DNA of 64,000 nt from Prochilodus magdalenae (GCA_024036415.1 JAMWET010001330.1:447501-511500), one strand, 5' to 3'; positions 48,863-60,996 are shown, numbered from the stretch's first letter. Program-made: numbers and translations. Notes: generated from the sequence alone by a model not told the origin.

Positions 48863-50767
48863 GCATAGTAATGAAGACTGTTCGTCATAAACACAGCTTA
48901 GAAATGTGAAGTTATGCGACGTTATGCTGTATTTCCCGAATTCGCTTCAATTCTCTGCTTCATGCCACTCGAAAGGCCAGCTGGTACTTGAAAGGGTTGA
49001 ATACGGTAAAGAGTAGAGTAGCAGATCTCACATGTTTAACAACTAAAAATACATCTACGTCACAGCCACCAACTCACAGGGCCTGTCTTTTATACCCTCC
49101 TATAAACACAGAAAACAGTCCATAAACACAGAGTCCACGTTCGCTTGGTTCAAATGAACACGTCACACATTGTACATTGGTGAAGCCGCATATGGAAAAA
49201 CTGAAACAACAAGAACGCTGCAAGAATTGATTTTCATTTTTTGGTTTCACTGCGTGGTGTGCAGCAAAGGCTCTGGAGCTGTTTGCAGGATGAAGACTTC
49301 CTGGCTCGCAATCTCCTGAGGCCTTGGCCAGCGCCGCACCTGCTGCTTATTAACTGTCTAATTTTAGACACGGCTTTTCAGTAACAAACTCCTCTCAAAC
49401 TTCTTCTTTTTTGCCACCTAATGTTTCTGCTACCAAATAGCACCTGTCCCTTCACTTAAACGTATTTCTGTGTTATTGTCTAGACAGAAAGCTAGGCCTA
49501 CTAACTAGAAACTGCAGCTGGTATTTTTTTCCTTGAAAGTGTGGTACTAGTGGATGTATGATGTGTTGAGCATTCATTTGTGTACTACAGTTTGTGGTTG
49601 CTTTTGCCGTTGAATATATGAATGTGAGATTTAACGATATAATACGCAGCTTTGTTTCCCCTAAGCAGCTCCTTAGTGTATAATGAGATATTTATGATTC
49701 TATGATTAATATCTTGTAACACATCCGTTCTAATCTAGTCACCTAAAGTGGTGGCCAAAACTCGACAACCGAAAAAAGCATGTTCCATCCTCAAAAGAAC
49801 AACAGCTGTCAAATTATTATAACAGTGAACGCTAAACTACAAACTGCAACAGTGCTCGGCATACAGCAGTTTTACAGTGGATTGTCTGACCGTCATGTGT
49901 TTTTGACTTCCTACTTAAAGCATATTTTGTCCTCGGAGCTTAAGCGATAGAGCTATGCTGTATGGAATACATTGTCTACCACAGAACATTGCCAGATCTG
50001 GTAAACGCATAACCAAATTCTCACATAATAAAAATGATAATAATAATAAAAGTGCACATTTATTATTTCCTATCGTAACATATCATGTAACCTGCGTCAT
50101 TGATCTGAATCTACATGTCATTCCATACAATCCTCCTGCGTCATCAGATGAAAAAATGAACTTGGAATCTTACCTTTTGTGCACAGAACCTTGCTGGGTT
50201 GCCCAACATTGGCGTTAGCGTGGACGTTCAGTATGTCTTCAGCCAACTGCTGCTAGCCTGCCACAGACCTTGCACCCACTCCTGATAGTGTGTGAAATGA
50301 GCGTCTCACCTGACATATCAGAGTGTCAGTGGGGTGGTCTGCTTACTAGCACGTGGCTTCTTTGGTGTTATTATCGCTCTGAGTTTGAATCTGCCTGTTT
50401 GCCTCTTACACGATTAATTCTGCCCACAAGCCCCTCCATCAGCCTACTTCTCTTATACACCCAGCTCAAAGGTCTGCACTGTGGTCCGCGTGTACGCGTG
50501 TGCGTATGTGTGCGTGTATGTGTGAGAGAAAGCCCACACAAACACTTGTATGCAGTAGTGGAGTTGTGGTCTAACACTCATCACTTTTACCGATGCATAA
50601 ATGTGATGGCCTCCACACAACACAGTGAAATTGTTCTCTCTTCTTTCCAGAATTCCACTCACTGTTTATTCTGTCTTTTCAAACCATTCGGTTGGCTTAC
50701 TTGTGTTATGATAAACCTTGTCATGTCAGAGGGGAATAACGTTGAAGCACATCCACTACAAATGAAG
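48863..50767. other. Non-coding, no supported gene
   Basis: The longest ORF (50270-50782, +, 170 residues) crosses a GT/CG-rich simple tract (50488-50525) and shows no domain, so I do not call it. The surrounding sequence has no repeat signature. Confidence 0.35.
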
Positions 50768-51130
50768 GTAACACTTTACTGAAGGGCAGCACTTGTAAGG
50801 ATGCATGACACCTATGCAACTGACATAAACCTACATTCACAAACTTCTATTAAGGCCTATTACAGCATCCATCAGGTGTCATAAAGGCTACATTTGTCCA
50901 TTTTCATTTGACTGAAGAAGTGCAAGAAGTGACGCTTAATAGAATAAGACATTGTAATCAATTATGTAGGCTTATGTAGGTGCGAGGGCAGATTTAGTGA
51001 TTTTTGGGGCTCTGAGGCACATTTATAAAATGAGTTCTGGGCTCCTGGGTAACACCAAAGTCAAGACGCTGTCAAGAAATGACATCCTTGTCAAGTGAAA
51101 GCGTCATAAATCAAGTCTCATTATTGGACC
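50768..51130. repeat. Candidate MITE-like repeat
   Basis: It begins 'ggtaacactttactgaaggg' and contains 'aaggatgcatgacacctatg' and its partial inverse 'catcaggtgtcataaaggct', as in a common fish element family. Confidence 0.45.
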
Positions 51131-51745
51131 CTTGTAAGAATATTGTATTTAACAAAACATTCTTGACATTTTTTATTTAATGAACTATAATAAGTGAAAT
51201 AATGCCACTATATTTACAGATAACTGGATTTAGAAGAAATGAGCTTAAAAGAAGCAAAAGTATCCGCCCCATTTAGTGACAATGTCATCTGTATCTCAAC
51301 ACTGGAGCTATATATACACTAACATTAATGCTAGCATTGTCCTAAACCTGTAGAGGACTAAAAAATGAAAATAGCTCCAAAGAATTTGCTTTTCTCACTC
51401 TTTTTTTGTTTGTTTGCTACAATTTAGAGAACTTTATTTGTTTTTTCTGACGACACCTTGTAACTTGGAATAGTCTATCATAAACATGAGGTGGGATAGA
51501 AGTGTAAACAGCTGTTTGTAATATGTATTTTGTAATGAGTTATTTACATTAACATTACACATTTTCATCAGGCCCTGGCTCATGGGGGCCCGAGGCAGCT
51601 GTGTATGTAGCCTGATGAATGCTATCCTTCAGTAAATAGATATCAAGAAGAAGAGCTATACATAATTTTTGGAATATGTTCATAACTAATGAAAACGTTC
51701 ATACTTTACTTTGTCAACAAAGTGGAAGGGAACATGGAAGGTTAC
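51131..51745. other. Non-coding, nothing seen
   Basis: AT-rich, no gene. Confidence 0.4.
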
Positions 51746-51945
51746 ATATACAATCATATGCAAAAGCTTAAATAACATCGTTCATTTTTATGTTTTATTT
51801 TCCCCCAAAGTGATCAATTCTTGAAATAAACAGAAATAAGCATTAACATATAGAGAAGTGTGTTCTCTGTAGAGCTTGTGTTAACTTTAAAAAATCAACA
51901 AAACATGTCCTTTGACCAGGGGTGCCTAAACTTTTGCATTTATAC
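51746..51945. mobile_element. Candidate Tc1-type MITE
   Basis: Ends 'atgcaaaagcttaaataac' and 'tgcctaaacttttgcat' are imperfect inverted repeats. They resemble the ends of short Tc1-derived elements ('gcaaaagtttgggcacccc'). Confidence 0.5.
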
Positions 51946-52048
51946 ATTTATACTTATCCGAATAATAATAATCATAATAATGATATGTGTTTCTGTCTTA
52001 GTGACTTCTTAAGGTTATGTTTTCGTAACCTCTATAAGTTATATTCTG

Positions 52049-52190
52049 AAACAGCCACAATATTAATATTAATAGTGAAGTGTGAGTCCGCTTATGGGGC
52101 CTAGGAGTTTACGGTGTTCACATATGTTGAATAGATTACGCAAGATGTTTGTCAGCACATGTTACTTTAGCTATGTAGACTGGTAACTAA
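52049..52190. repeat. Direct repeat of about 142 bp, copy 1
   Basis: 'aaacagccacaatattaata' through 'cacatgttactttagctatg' recurs at 54250-54393 with a few substitutions and indels. Confidence 0.85.
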
Positions 52191-52399
52191 GCGTAAATGA
52201 CCAAAAGATTTTTAAGTGGAAAAGAGAGCCCCTGGCCTGGGCCCTAAAGGAAGACCCTCCACATCTGCAGGGACTGTGCTCCCCCTGGTGGATAATGTAT
52301 CCTCTATTGACACTGGGCTAATATTTGACTAAATGGTCCTGAAACACCAGCCACTGTGGACCTGGTAACTGAATGGCAGGACCCAATCATTTATTTCAG

Positions 52400-52560
52400 C
52401 TGAGGTGGACGAAGTACACCAACCATGTAGTGAGTTAAAGCAGAGATACCCAAGGTAAATATTTCTCCAGTAAAAGTAGAAGGTTCTCCATCTAGACCTC
52501 CACTGGAGTAAAAGTACAACAGTATTTACATTCAAACGTACTTAATTATGGAAAGTAACA
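52400..52560 (+). mobile_element. Fragment of a common fish DNA element
   Basis: 'gaggtggacgaagtacacca', 'ctccagtaaaagtagaagg' and 'ctggagtaaaagtacaac' are typical of the abundant 'gtggacgaagtacacaaatc' repeat family of teleosts. Confidence 0.5.
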
Positions 52561-53076
52561 GCAGCATGATTAGTTATGGTACTAATGTCCTATTATCATT
52601 TCTGGAACAAGACTCTTAATGAACTCATCTTAGGTGAAGAGTGTCTTCCTCAGTCCACCAGTCTTTTAATAGAAGGCCATTAATTAGTCTGAGACAGACG
52701 TCTATTAAAATGTTCATGAGCACAAAACACAGAAGGATAACAGAACAGCTTACATTAGCTAGAACCAAGCTCTGTCCTTCAAGTCAAAACAAGCTCAAAA
52801 CTAAGTGACGGCTGTACCCTGATTGGTAGGCACACTTCAAGCTTCTAAGCTTGGCCAAGGCTTATTGCTTTAGATGTTAGTAGGAAAAAAAGTGACTACT
52901 GAATGTAAATAGCTCAACTCATAACTGCTTTTGCTTTAAAAGAAAAGTGCAGGAAAAGTCTATTTTATACTCATTTACTTCAGGTGTAGCTGATTAGGCA
53001 AGATTTGTGTTAATGGTGTCCAGATTTTGCTTTCTTAGGTTAGCCCTATAAATCTGACTCTGTTGACAAACACTAC
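52561..53076. other. Non-coding, nothing seen
   Basis: No gene or clear repeat. Confidence 0.4.
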
Positions 53077-53392
53077 GACCGTGTCTCAGTTGTGGACTGT
53101 ACACTAATACTACACAGTATATGCTATGTACTAATCTTAATAGTTTAAGTTTGGCAGGCTAGTCCACACAGTATGAGCATACCACATTGTTTCTTATTAA
53201 ATTATGAAGCTTACATCATACCACACTGGACTCTGAAGGCTGCTTTGGTGTAGTTCTCCCTTTCTGTTTCCCATTGCATTGTGGGACAAGAATGCCCAAC
53301 ATTACCATACTCAATTTTGTCTTTCAAAACTTTACTATGTACTACATACTCAAAACTAGTTGATGTTAGTATTAGGTGCGCAACTGGGACCC
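53077..53392. mobile_element. Candidate MITE of about 315 bp
   Basis: Ends 'gtgtctcagttgtggac' and 'ggtgcgcaactgggaccc' are imperfect inverted repeats. The interior contains 'tactacacagtatatgctat' and 'tatgtactacatactc', like the element at 42337-42962. Confidence 0.45.
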
Positions 53393-54249
53393 AACCAATC
53401 AATAATCACCTACATTTTTTTTATAAATACAGGCCCAAAACTCCTACTAACCTGCTCAAACGGTTTATGCAGTGTAATGGAGTGCTGTGGGAAGCCATTC
53501 TACACCACAGGTGTCATGCTGAATTCCAGAATGCATCCTAAACCACACAATCTGAAAAAAGAATTAATGAGAAAAAGAGACACATTTTATAATTTTCAAA
53601 AGCTGGAGATGCCTGTTTTAGTGGGTTTGTTGGACCCTTGAAAGATGTTCTGTAAAAGACACAAGAAGGAAACATAAAAAAAATAAAAATAAATAAAATA
53701 TCAATAGTGAAACAAAATCTAGATAAAAGCTTAGCTGTAGCTGTCATACTGATCAAATTAACATGATTTTTAACAGTTCTTACATCTGTCAATACGTGTC
53801 ATATATGCCTGAGGGGTCTTGTCTTGGCAAGCCAGCGAAATTAACAGTGCCACTGGCCAGCAGCACAATCCATCATCTGATACGATACTGAAGCTCCAGC
53901 AGCATGTTTTACTTGAAGCTTATTTAAACGCAAGAATTTTATATTTTCACTTCTTAGCTAATGATGCTACAGTCACCCTGTAGTGTCACTGTGTGGTGCC
54001 TATCACCCTGAGGAGCCCTGTGCTATAGCTAACAACAATGAGCCTTATTTACCAATTTACTTATTTACAAATCTGTTCTTGAGAAAGGTCCTACAAGCAC
54101 GTCTACGGCAGCTTCATGACACCTCAGTTCTTAGACTGGTGAATTGTTCACACCTTTGTGCTCTTGACTATGAGTAGATTCTGTGCCTACCTAAAAACAA
54201 AACCCAAGTAAGAGAGCATCGGTGCATGAACCTTACCTTAAGAATGGTT
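53393..54249. other. Non-coding, nothing seen
   Basis: The 93-residue ORF at 53360-53641 has no domain. Confidence 0.4.
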
Positions 54250-54393
54250 AAAACAGCCACAATATTAATATAAATAGTGAAGTGTGAGTCCGCTTATGGG
54301 GCCTAGGAGTTTAACGGTGTTAATATGTGTTGTATAGATTACGCAAGATGTTTGTCAGCACATGTTACTTTAGCTATGTACACTGATAACTAA
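54250..54393. repeat. Direct repeat of about 142 bp, copy 2
   Basis: Copy of 52049-52190, about 2.2 kb downstream in the same orientation. Confidence 0.85.
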
Positions 54394-54681
54394 CGGTTGA
54401 TAAAGAATGGTTGGCGAATGAGGCCTTATGAGTGAGTCTACTCTTTATAAGGCATAACTGCTCCTGTCCCACAGTTGTAATATGTGTGTGTGTTTTGATA
54501 TAGTATAAGACCCTGTAGTGAGTTCAATTTTTTTGTTTGTTTGTTTATAATTGGGGTTCAGTAAGTTAATCATAGTTCTTTATAACTCTTATATGTGCAG
54601 TGGTACTTACAGTCCAGTCAGGAACCTGTACTTAAGGTTGCAGGCTGCATATAAATTTGTTGTAATATTTAACATTTGTAT

Positions 54682-54683
<2 letters not shown>

Positions 54684-54754
<71 letters not shown>

Positions 54755-54762
54755 TTATATAT

Positions 54763-54838
<76 letters not shown>

Positions 54839-54891
54839 CTTAATAAGGCATTACTGCTCTTGTCCCATTAGTGTGTGTGTGTGTATATATG

Positions 54892-54929
<38 letters not shown>

Positions 54930-54930
54930 A
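54684..54930. repeat. Compound (AC)n / (AT)n microsatellites
   Basis: (AC)n about 54684-54752, a mixed stretch, (TA)n about 54776-54837, then GT, AC and AT tracts at 54870-54930. Overlapping ORFs of 86 and 106 residues are repeat translations. Confidence 0.95.
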
Positions 54931-56086
54931 ATGGAATTTCATGGTTTTATTACAGGTACTGGCGTTTTATGACCACGGAAATATTTTGAAGATTAAAACA
55001 AATAAACAAATAAATATATATAAATATATACTACATATTTTAATATTTATTTTATTATTTGTGCAGTTAAAAGAGGTTTTAAAATCTCCCTTAATACACT
55101 GTAATACAGTGTGCAGCTCTGTATCAGCAGCTTAGTATCTAGGCTTCTAGTTAGTAGAGTCAGTGATGGTTTTATACAGGGTGATGTTTTCTCACTCTGC
55201 AGGAGCTGTGAGAGGCCTGTTCTTAGTGTTTCCAAACGCTATTTAAAGCCTAGCGCAATGCAAACAGCGTAAAGTCTCTGGAGGTGTCGAGCAGTTATCA
55301 GTGGGAATGGCTATACAGTAACTGCACACCCAACTTTCTCAGCCTGCCTCTCATTCCTGCACGACACGGCCAGAACAATGACTAAACACCAGCACGGTTT
55401 TTCCTTTGGATCAGGTGAACAGTGAACTGCGGTTGCAGCGCAGTGGGTGAAACGGACAGCACTCTTTCTTTTCTTGACGTGCCTGTAGATGAAAGGAAAA
55501 GATCCTTTTCGACACTGTTTTTTTTCGGCTGCTTTTTGTCATCACTCTGATCTCGATATTGTCTCTGACTTTCATACCTGCAGTGCTGGTTAGCCGAAAG
55601 ACGCAGTGCAGCTTCTGCAGAGCGAGTTCAGGCGGAGCTTAGATGCTCTCAGGCTGCAGTCAGTCTTTATCTCTTAATCTGCTGCTAACTTTGTATATGG
55701 TCTATATTAGATGTGTGAACATGTGGTTTAGCAAGACCCTACATGACGAGTTCAGATGTGAGAAATAATAAAACAGGGTCTGAGAGCACATCCTCATCGG
55801 AACTTATGCACAGTAAGATGAGCCTGATCACATGCTTTATTGTCCTTACTGGTCCATCACACGGTACATATTTCACAGACGACCGGGAGAGCTGCAGTTC
55901 ACATGAGTGACCCGGTCCACATCACATGTGTCACTGCCTAAGTGAACGGCAGTAGAGCTGCTGGTAAAACCTGGCTTTCCGAATCACTCTTCCTTCCTTA
56001 CATACACACTCAGAAACAAAGCATGCGGTGGAGACAATTCTAGCGATCTAATAAAAGCAACCACAACCGTTTATAATATGCTGTAT
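54931..56086. other. Non-coding; repeat-poor block 55235-55640
   Basis: The block 55235-55640 is more complex and less AT-rich than its surroundings. It has a donor-like 'ctgcag/gtatga' on the minus strand and an acceptor-like 'tttcatacctgcag' on the plus strand near 55580. It may be regulatory or an unrecognised exon. The rest shows nothing. Confidence 0.3.
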
Positions 56087-57190
56087 TTTATTTAATCATA
56101 CTGCATAAAACTACATCAGCTGCACGCCAAGAAACAATAAAAACAAAGTGTCATATCAGTCATTAATACAAGCCCAAAACCTACTGTAATACAAGCCAAG
56201 CCACCTGGCCTGTGAGAGGATGTATATATACATATGTATATATATATATAACACTAATGGTGAATCATTTAAACTGACTTCACATTCACAGCAAATGATG
56301 ATGATTTTGTATATATTTATATAGATATATCTATATATTATTTTCATATATACATATAATTCTTTAATTATTTGTGTGTAGGAAAGAGTAAGAGTGTAAG
56401 AAATTATTTGATTGGTTTTAAAACTTTTTGTTTTAAAGTCAGATGATGCACCATCAGAAACAACTGCTCCAAACAAATACACTTATCTCAAGATTTCAAG
56501 TCAATTAAATTAAATTACTTAATTAAAGAGTTTAAAAGTTTCCTTATATGATGCTACACAATGCACACAATCCACTGAAGAAAGAAATGTCTTTATAGCA
56601 AATCAAATGAGATCATTAAATTTAGCCTTTTTTTAAATTTTATTTAAAAAAACTGAAAAACCTGGAAATAGTGCTACAGGATTGCATGTGTAGGTCACAT
56701 TTTAATTGCTTCATGATTTTATTTTTACAGTAAAATAGCTTCTTACATGTACTCAGGACTGAATAATAATAATGGATGTAAAAGGTTTACAGTTAAAGCT
56801 ACCAAGAGACACCGTTACAAGGAATGCTAAAATAACCAGCTAACCATGAAATACTGATCACAATAAATCATCTTTGGTTTTTGAAAGTTTGTGCTTGCAG
56901 AAAAAGAGATATAAACAGCACACATTTACATGTAAGGCTTTTTAACATAGAAGAGTTTGAATGCAAGGTAACAAAAAGGAGGCATTTAACAGCACATTTT
57001 TAAAGCACCATGCTGCATCCAACTGAATGGAAATGACAAACTGGAAATGAAATTTCTGTAACAATAACAATTTATGCTGACAGCCAAGAAATTAACATAC
57101 TGCTGCAGTTCATTGCGTTTGTCTTATTGTCAGTTAACGCATCATTTACATTTAGCACAAAAGCATTCAAAGCTAGTCCATCACTGTACG
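56087..57190 (-). other. Probable 3' UTR of nfil3-like gene B
   Basis: Minus-strand AATAAA signals lie at 56723-56718 and 56092-56087, giving 3' UTRs of about 0.5 or 1.1 kb. A (TA)-rich tract is at 56222-56350. Which signal is used cannot be told from sequence. Confidence 0.4.
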
Positions 57191-58192
57191 TTAGGAGTTC
57201 TCTGGCCTTAAATACCTTCTAAGCTGTGAGATTTCAGCAGAAAGCATGCTGAAGGTGCCGTTGATGTTCCAGAAGGAGTTGACCCCTCGATGAGATCCAT
57301 CAGAGTCTCTGAGAGGCAAAGGCCAGCGGGCATGAAGAGGGGATGGGCGCAGGCACGATGAGCCCCATTGTAGGTGTAGATTGTTGTGCTGGTTGCTGGG
57401 GTTGTTTAACCCGCTCAGAAGCCAGTTTTGTGTAGGCTGAGTGGTGAGGGATGATGGAGATGAAGAGTCAGATGAAGACGACTCTTGCTCACTGCTCGGA
57501 TCGTTGGTGGATGATACCTGCTGATGAGTTGCCGAGTCTGTCTCGGATGGTCGGCTTCTGTGTGTGGACTGCTCTGCTGGTTGGTCCAAGCTCAGTGCAT
57601 GTGGGGGAATGGAACCGCTCCTTTGGGGGTTCTTCTGTGAGGGAATATGGGTGGAGCTGGTAGCGGAACAGGAACTGCTTTGGGGCCAACACTGGTACAG
57701 ATCTGCTTGTGGTATGCCAGCATTTAACCCCCAGAGAGAAGACTGGAGATGGGGCTGCGTGGGATAGTGAAAAGGTGCAGGGGGTATGTCTGCACCTCTT
57801 CCAAGCCCCACATGGTACTGTAGGCTCAGGAGTTCAGCCCTTAACTGAGCATTCTCCTCACTCAGAGCCAACAACTGGCTCTCCAGCATGAGATCATTGA
57901 GACGCCGCTTCTCCCTGGAGCGTTTGGCCGCCTCGTTGTTCTTCCGCCGCTTGTCCCAGTACAAGTCATCTTTCATCTCGGCTGGGGTCATCTCACGCTT
58001 GCGCCGCCTGCTGGGAATGAGGGAGCCTCGATAGGACTGGAAATGCAACAGCCTTCCGGCCAGCAGGAACCGGCCTGGCAGTGGCACAAGCCTCCTAGCA
58101 CTAATAGATTCGTCCTCCTCACTTGCAGTATCAGCTGAGGATGAAGGCAAGCACATCTCAGCAGGATGTCCAGGATTTCTGATAGTGGACAT
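57191..58192 (-). CDS. nfil3-like: NFIL3/E4BP4-like bZIP transcription repressor (gene B), main exon
   Basis: 333 residues from the ATG at 58192, which has A at -3. It is expected to repress D-box genes as a nuclear homodimer, by analogy with NFIL3. Residues 62-93 are the basic region ([34 protein letters not shown]) and 94-130 the leucine zipper. Before them is an acidic Ser/Glu stretch ([10 protein letters not shown], about 22-31), and after them a Ser/Gln/Pro-rich tail with a poly-Ser block. It shares the bZIP with gene A (about two thirds identical there) but not the flanks. A splice acceptor ends four bases before this ATG. A short upstream exon at 58898-58879 adds METTTERT in frame, making 341 residues, so 58192 may be an internal methionine. 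Confidence 0.92.
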   Translation of the reverse strand: MSTIRNPGHPAEMCLPSSSADTASEEDESISARRLVPLPGRFLLAGRLLHFQSYRGSLIPSRRRKREMTPAEMKDDLYWDKRRKNNEAAKRSREKRRLNDLMLESQLLALSEENAQLRAELLSLQYHVGLGRGADIPPAPFHYPTQPHLQSSLWGLNAGIPQADLYQCWPQSSSCSATSSTHIPSQKNPQRSGSIPPHALSLDQPAEQSTHRSRPSETDSATHQQVSSTNDPSSEQESSSSDSSSPSSLTTQPTQNWLLSGLNNPSNQHNNLHLQWGSSCLRPSPLHARWPLPLRDSDGSHRGVNSFWNINGTFSMLSAEISQLRRYLRPENS

Positions 58193-58196
58193 AGTT

Positions 58197-58878
58197 CTGG
58201 ACAGGATAGAGAGGTTGGGGTTGGTCAGGCTTTATGGCTAAGAGCAGCATTCTTTTGCATTACTGAACTGTTATTAGTGTCAAGGTTTAAAACCAAAATG
58301 ATAACAGGTATTGTGGTGGATAACTGTGGTCAGTTTATTATCAAGTCATATAAGATGTCTACTCAGTCCAGATATAGGTATTTTTGAGGGCGACTAGCAG
58401 AGCAAGTGTTAAGAAAAGATGTCACTTGACAAAATTGGCTTTGCACCTGCAAGCACTCCTTGCTTACTACACAGCATTGCTTTGGTTCATTCAAATCTTG
58501 AATTTTGTGCTGTGATATACATGTTTATAACAGACAGAGTTTTGAAGCTGACTAAAATCAAGACAGTAACCCCACCTGCTGCTTGTCGCCTACTTCCCGG
58601 CAGAAAAAGACAGCTCAGACCAGCCTGGTCATGCTGGTCCATGCTGATTAATACTGGTTAATACTGGTTGACCAGCGAACACGTGCTAAAACACAACAAA
58701 CGGCCCGCATGACCAGAAAGTTGTTTAGCAGGGTTAGTGGCCAGAACAACCCCAGAAAGTTGAATTCATGCGATCTGCACTCCATTTGCATTGAACGTGT
58801 GTAAAAACAAGCCGCCTGGAGGAACGCTGAAACAAACCTGCCTCACTTATCTACGTGAAAGTGTACTTAAAGAGTTAC
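58197..58878 (-). other. 682-bp intron of nfil3-like gene B
   Basis: On the minus strand the donor is 'gaaag/gtaact' and the acceptor 'cctctctatcctgtccag'; both are canonical GT-AG. It would be a phase 2 intron. The interior includes a fish 'gaccagcctggtcatgctgg' repeat (58612-58690). Confidence 0.65.
58612..58690. repeat. Short 'accagcatgctggt'-type repeat
   Basis: Tandem 'ctggtcatgctggtccatg' and 'aatactggttaatactggtt' units, a common short fish repeat with internal inverted symmetry. Confidence 0.6.
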
Positions 58879-59160
58879 CTTTCGGTTGTCGTCTCCATCG
58901 TCCGCGCTCAGGACTTTTGAATAGACCGGCACGCGCTGACAGGAGATTAAATCTGTTGAGGAGACTCGCGAGCCCTGAGCTTCGCAGCCAATGAAAATCG
59001 AGAGTCGTGCGCGTGCGCGTGCCCGTGCGGTAGGCTCGCTAAGGGAAATAGGAGGCTGGAGGTTAAGGGTGAGGGGCACCTGTACGTCCCTCCCTCAGCG
59101 GCGTATGGAGGCGGAAAGTCGATCATTCCTTTCAACGTCGTTATGACTCACCGAGTGTCT
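58870..59160 (-). promoter_or_regulatory. GC-rich promoter region of nfil3-like gene B
   Basis: CpG-dense compared with the rest of the window, with 'gtgcgcgtgcgcgtgc' (NRF1-like) at about 59008-59023. A CCAAT box read on the plus strand lies at 58988-58992 (ATTGG on the gene strand, about 90 bp before the exon 1 ATG). An AP-1-like TGACTCA is at 59144-59150. Together they mark a likely CpG promoter just upstream of exon 1. Confidence 0.5.
58879..58898 (-). CDS. nfil3-like: First coding exon of nfil3-like gene B (predicted)
   Basis: A 20-nt coding piece starts at an ATG with A at -3 and G at +4, a strong initiation context. It encodes METTTE plus two bases of an Arg codon completed by the first base of the next exon. 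The join is in frame with the bZIP gene, reading [16 protein letters not shown]. An in-frame TGA (58910-58908) lies four codons upstream, so this ATG is the frame's first. The prediction rests on splice signals only, with no transcript. Confidence 0.6.
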
Positions 59161-60011
59161 TTCTCAGCCTACTTAAGAGAAAGGAACAGAACAGAACAGA
59201 AACGACAAGCGTTCTGACTGGAAGCTGCGGCTGAATCACCTTCACTCCTGGGCGCCGGCTGATGTTTACCTTTCAGCGTACTATGATTTTCTTAGCACAG
59301 CATTCTGGGACAGAGAGGTTTTTAGGGTTCAGAGCTATTTTCAGTATGAGAGTTCATGACGTCCTCTAAACAAAATCCAAGGTACTTTTGGCTTCGAAGC
59401 TGAGGTTTGAGATAAACATCGTTGAATTCATTCTCCTTTTTCAAAATTCTTTGAGGAAAATTAATTTCCACAAAACCATTAGAAATGACCTTACATACTG
59501 TAAGGGCCATGACTGTGGAGTGTCTGAATTAAGTAAAACATAACTGAGTAAATGTAACCCTCTTGTTATGTGCAGTTAGTTACATGTTAAAGTGTCTTGT
59601 GCAAAACAAACTTTTTTTTCTTACTTTATAAAATAAGTGTAGCATTGTTTCAGACTATTACCATTCATTCTCCAGGCCACATAAAAAAAAAGAGAACCAA
59701 GCAATTTTAAAACAATGTGTTTATATATCATTGCTGTCCAACGAAAAATGAATGTCCATTTTTGTTGGAATTTTGCTTTTAGGCATCATTTGAACACAAC
59801 AGCTGTTGTTTACACTGGGTGAAACTTTCAAAATGAATGGACCAACAGAAATGGCCCAAAATCGCTTGTCTGGGTTCATTGACTCACATTACAATGAAAT
59901 CTTTCCTGTAAATCTCGCCCTCTCCTGTACAGTTGCCATTTTTGAGATTTAGCTTCTTTTTTTTTTTGGCAGAACGATATGATTGCCTATTAATATCAGT
60001 TTGACCCTGCC
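59161..60011. other. Non-coding, nothing seen
   Basis: Includes a short 'aacagaacagaacagaaac' tract (59190-59205). No gene. Confidence 0.4.
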
Positions 60012-60996
60012 CTTTCACTTCAGAAGTGTTTCAGTTAATTGGAGTATTAAAGGGGCCATATGTAAGACAGTTCATTAACCAGAATAACCTTTACAGCTAT
60101 TTGCCTTCTTTTTACACCTGTATCCCTGCAAAATTGTTCTGGCCCAAATCCGGCCCACATTTATCATTTTCATCTGCTCCACTTGCTGCATGGATGGACA
60201 AAACTTAAGCGGACTGCTCCTGGTTGAACACAACACATTAAGGCCACCCATCAGCCAGTTGGCAACTGTACAGTGTCTGTGCCAGAAGTGGGCCAGATCT
60301 GTTTTGGAACACAGGTCACATGTAATTTTTATAAGTGGGCAGTTAGTCATTAGGCAGCACTGCCGTATAGACGCTAAAAGTGGGCCAGATCTGTTTTTCG
60401 AAAATGTGGGCCACATGACTTTTTGTATATGTGGGCTTCTTTCGACTAACATGCAGTTAGCCAGTAGGCAGCACTGCCATATGTGTGCTAGACGTGAACC
60501 AGATCTGTGTTGGAACATGTGGGCCACATGACTTTTTGTATATGTGGACTATTTTGGCTAGCATGCAGTTAGCCAGTAGGCAGCACTGCCATGTATGTGC
60601 CAGAAGTGGACATGATCTGTTTGGGACACATGGACATGTTTTAATTAGGTGAGCCACCTCGGGCCTGGATCTGCATGCTATCTGGGGTGTTGTTTGCAGC
60701 TTAGACATTTCAGGCAGTATGAGGGCTGAAATCTCTGCGCCATCTCAGCGACATCCACCTTCTGGGAATGCAAATGCACCAGGCAATTCTGTGAGTGCAT
60801 CACGAGGAACCATTTTTCAAGGCTCAGGCATTTTAGAATCTCAGAGCTGTTAACTGTTGTGTCTGTTGTGTAAGTGTTGTGTATTCGCTGTGGGCCATAA
60901 CATCAGTTCAAATGGAATAATCTGTTCATGGAATCATTAGGTAGATTGGAATATTCTATCTTGCTGCATGATAAGCCATTGGTTATTTGACAAACC
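60012..60996. repeat. Tandem duplication, copy 1 (985 bp)
   Basis: From 'ctttcacttcagaag' to 'ggttatttgacaaacc'. It includes four nested units of about 115 bp carrying 'agccagtaggcagcactgcc' and 'gccacatgactttttg'. ORFs here (up to 150 residues) are repeat translations. Confidence 0.92.

Noticed and set aside
50270..50782. 170-residue ORF on the plus strand
   Set aside because: It crosses a GT-rich simple tract, has no recognisable domain, no promoter or splice context, and overlaps minus-strand ORFs.
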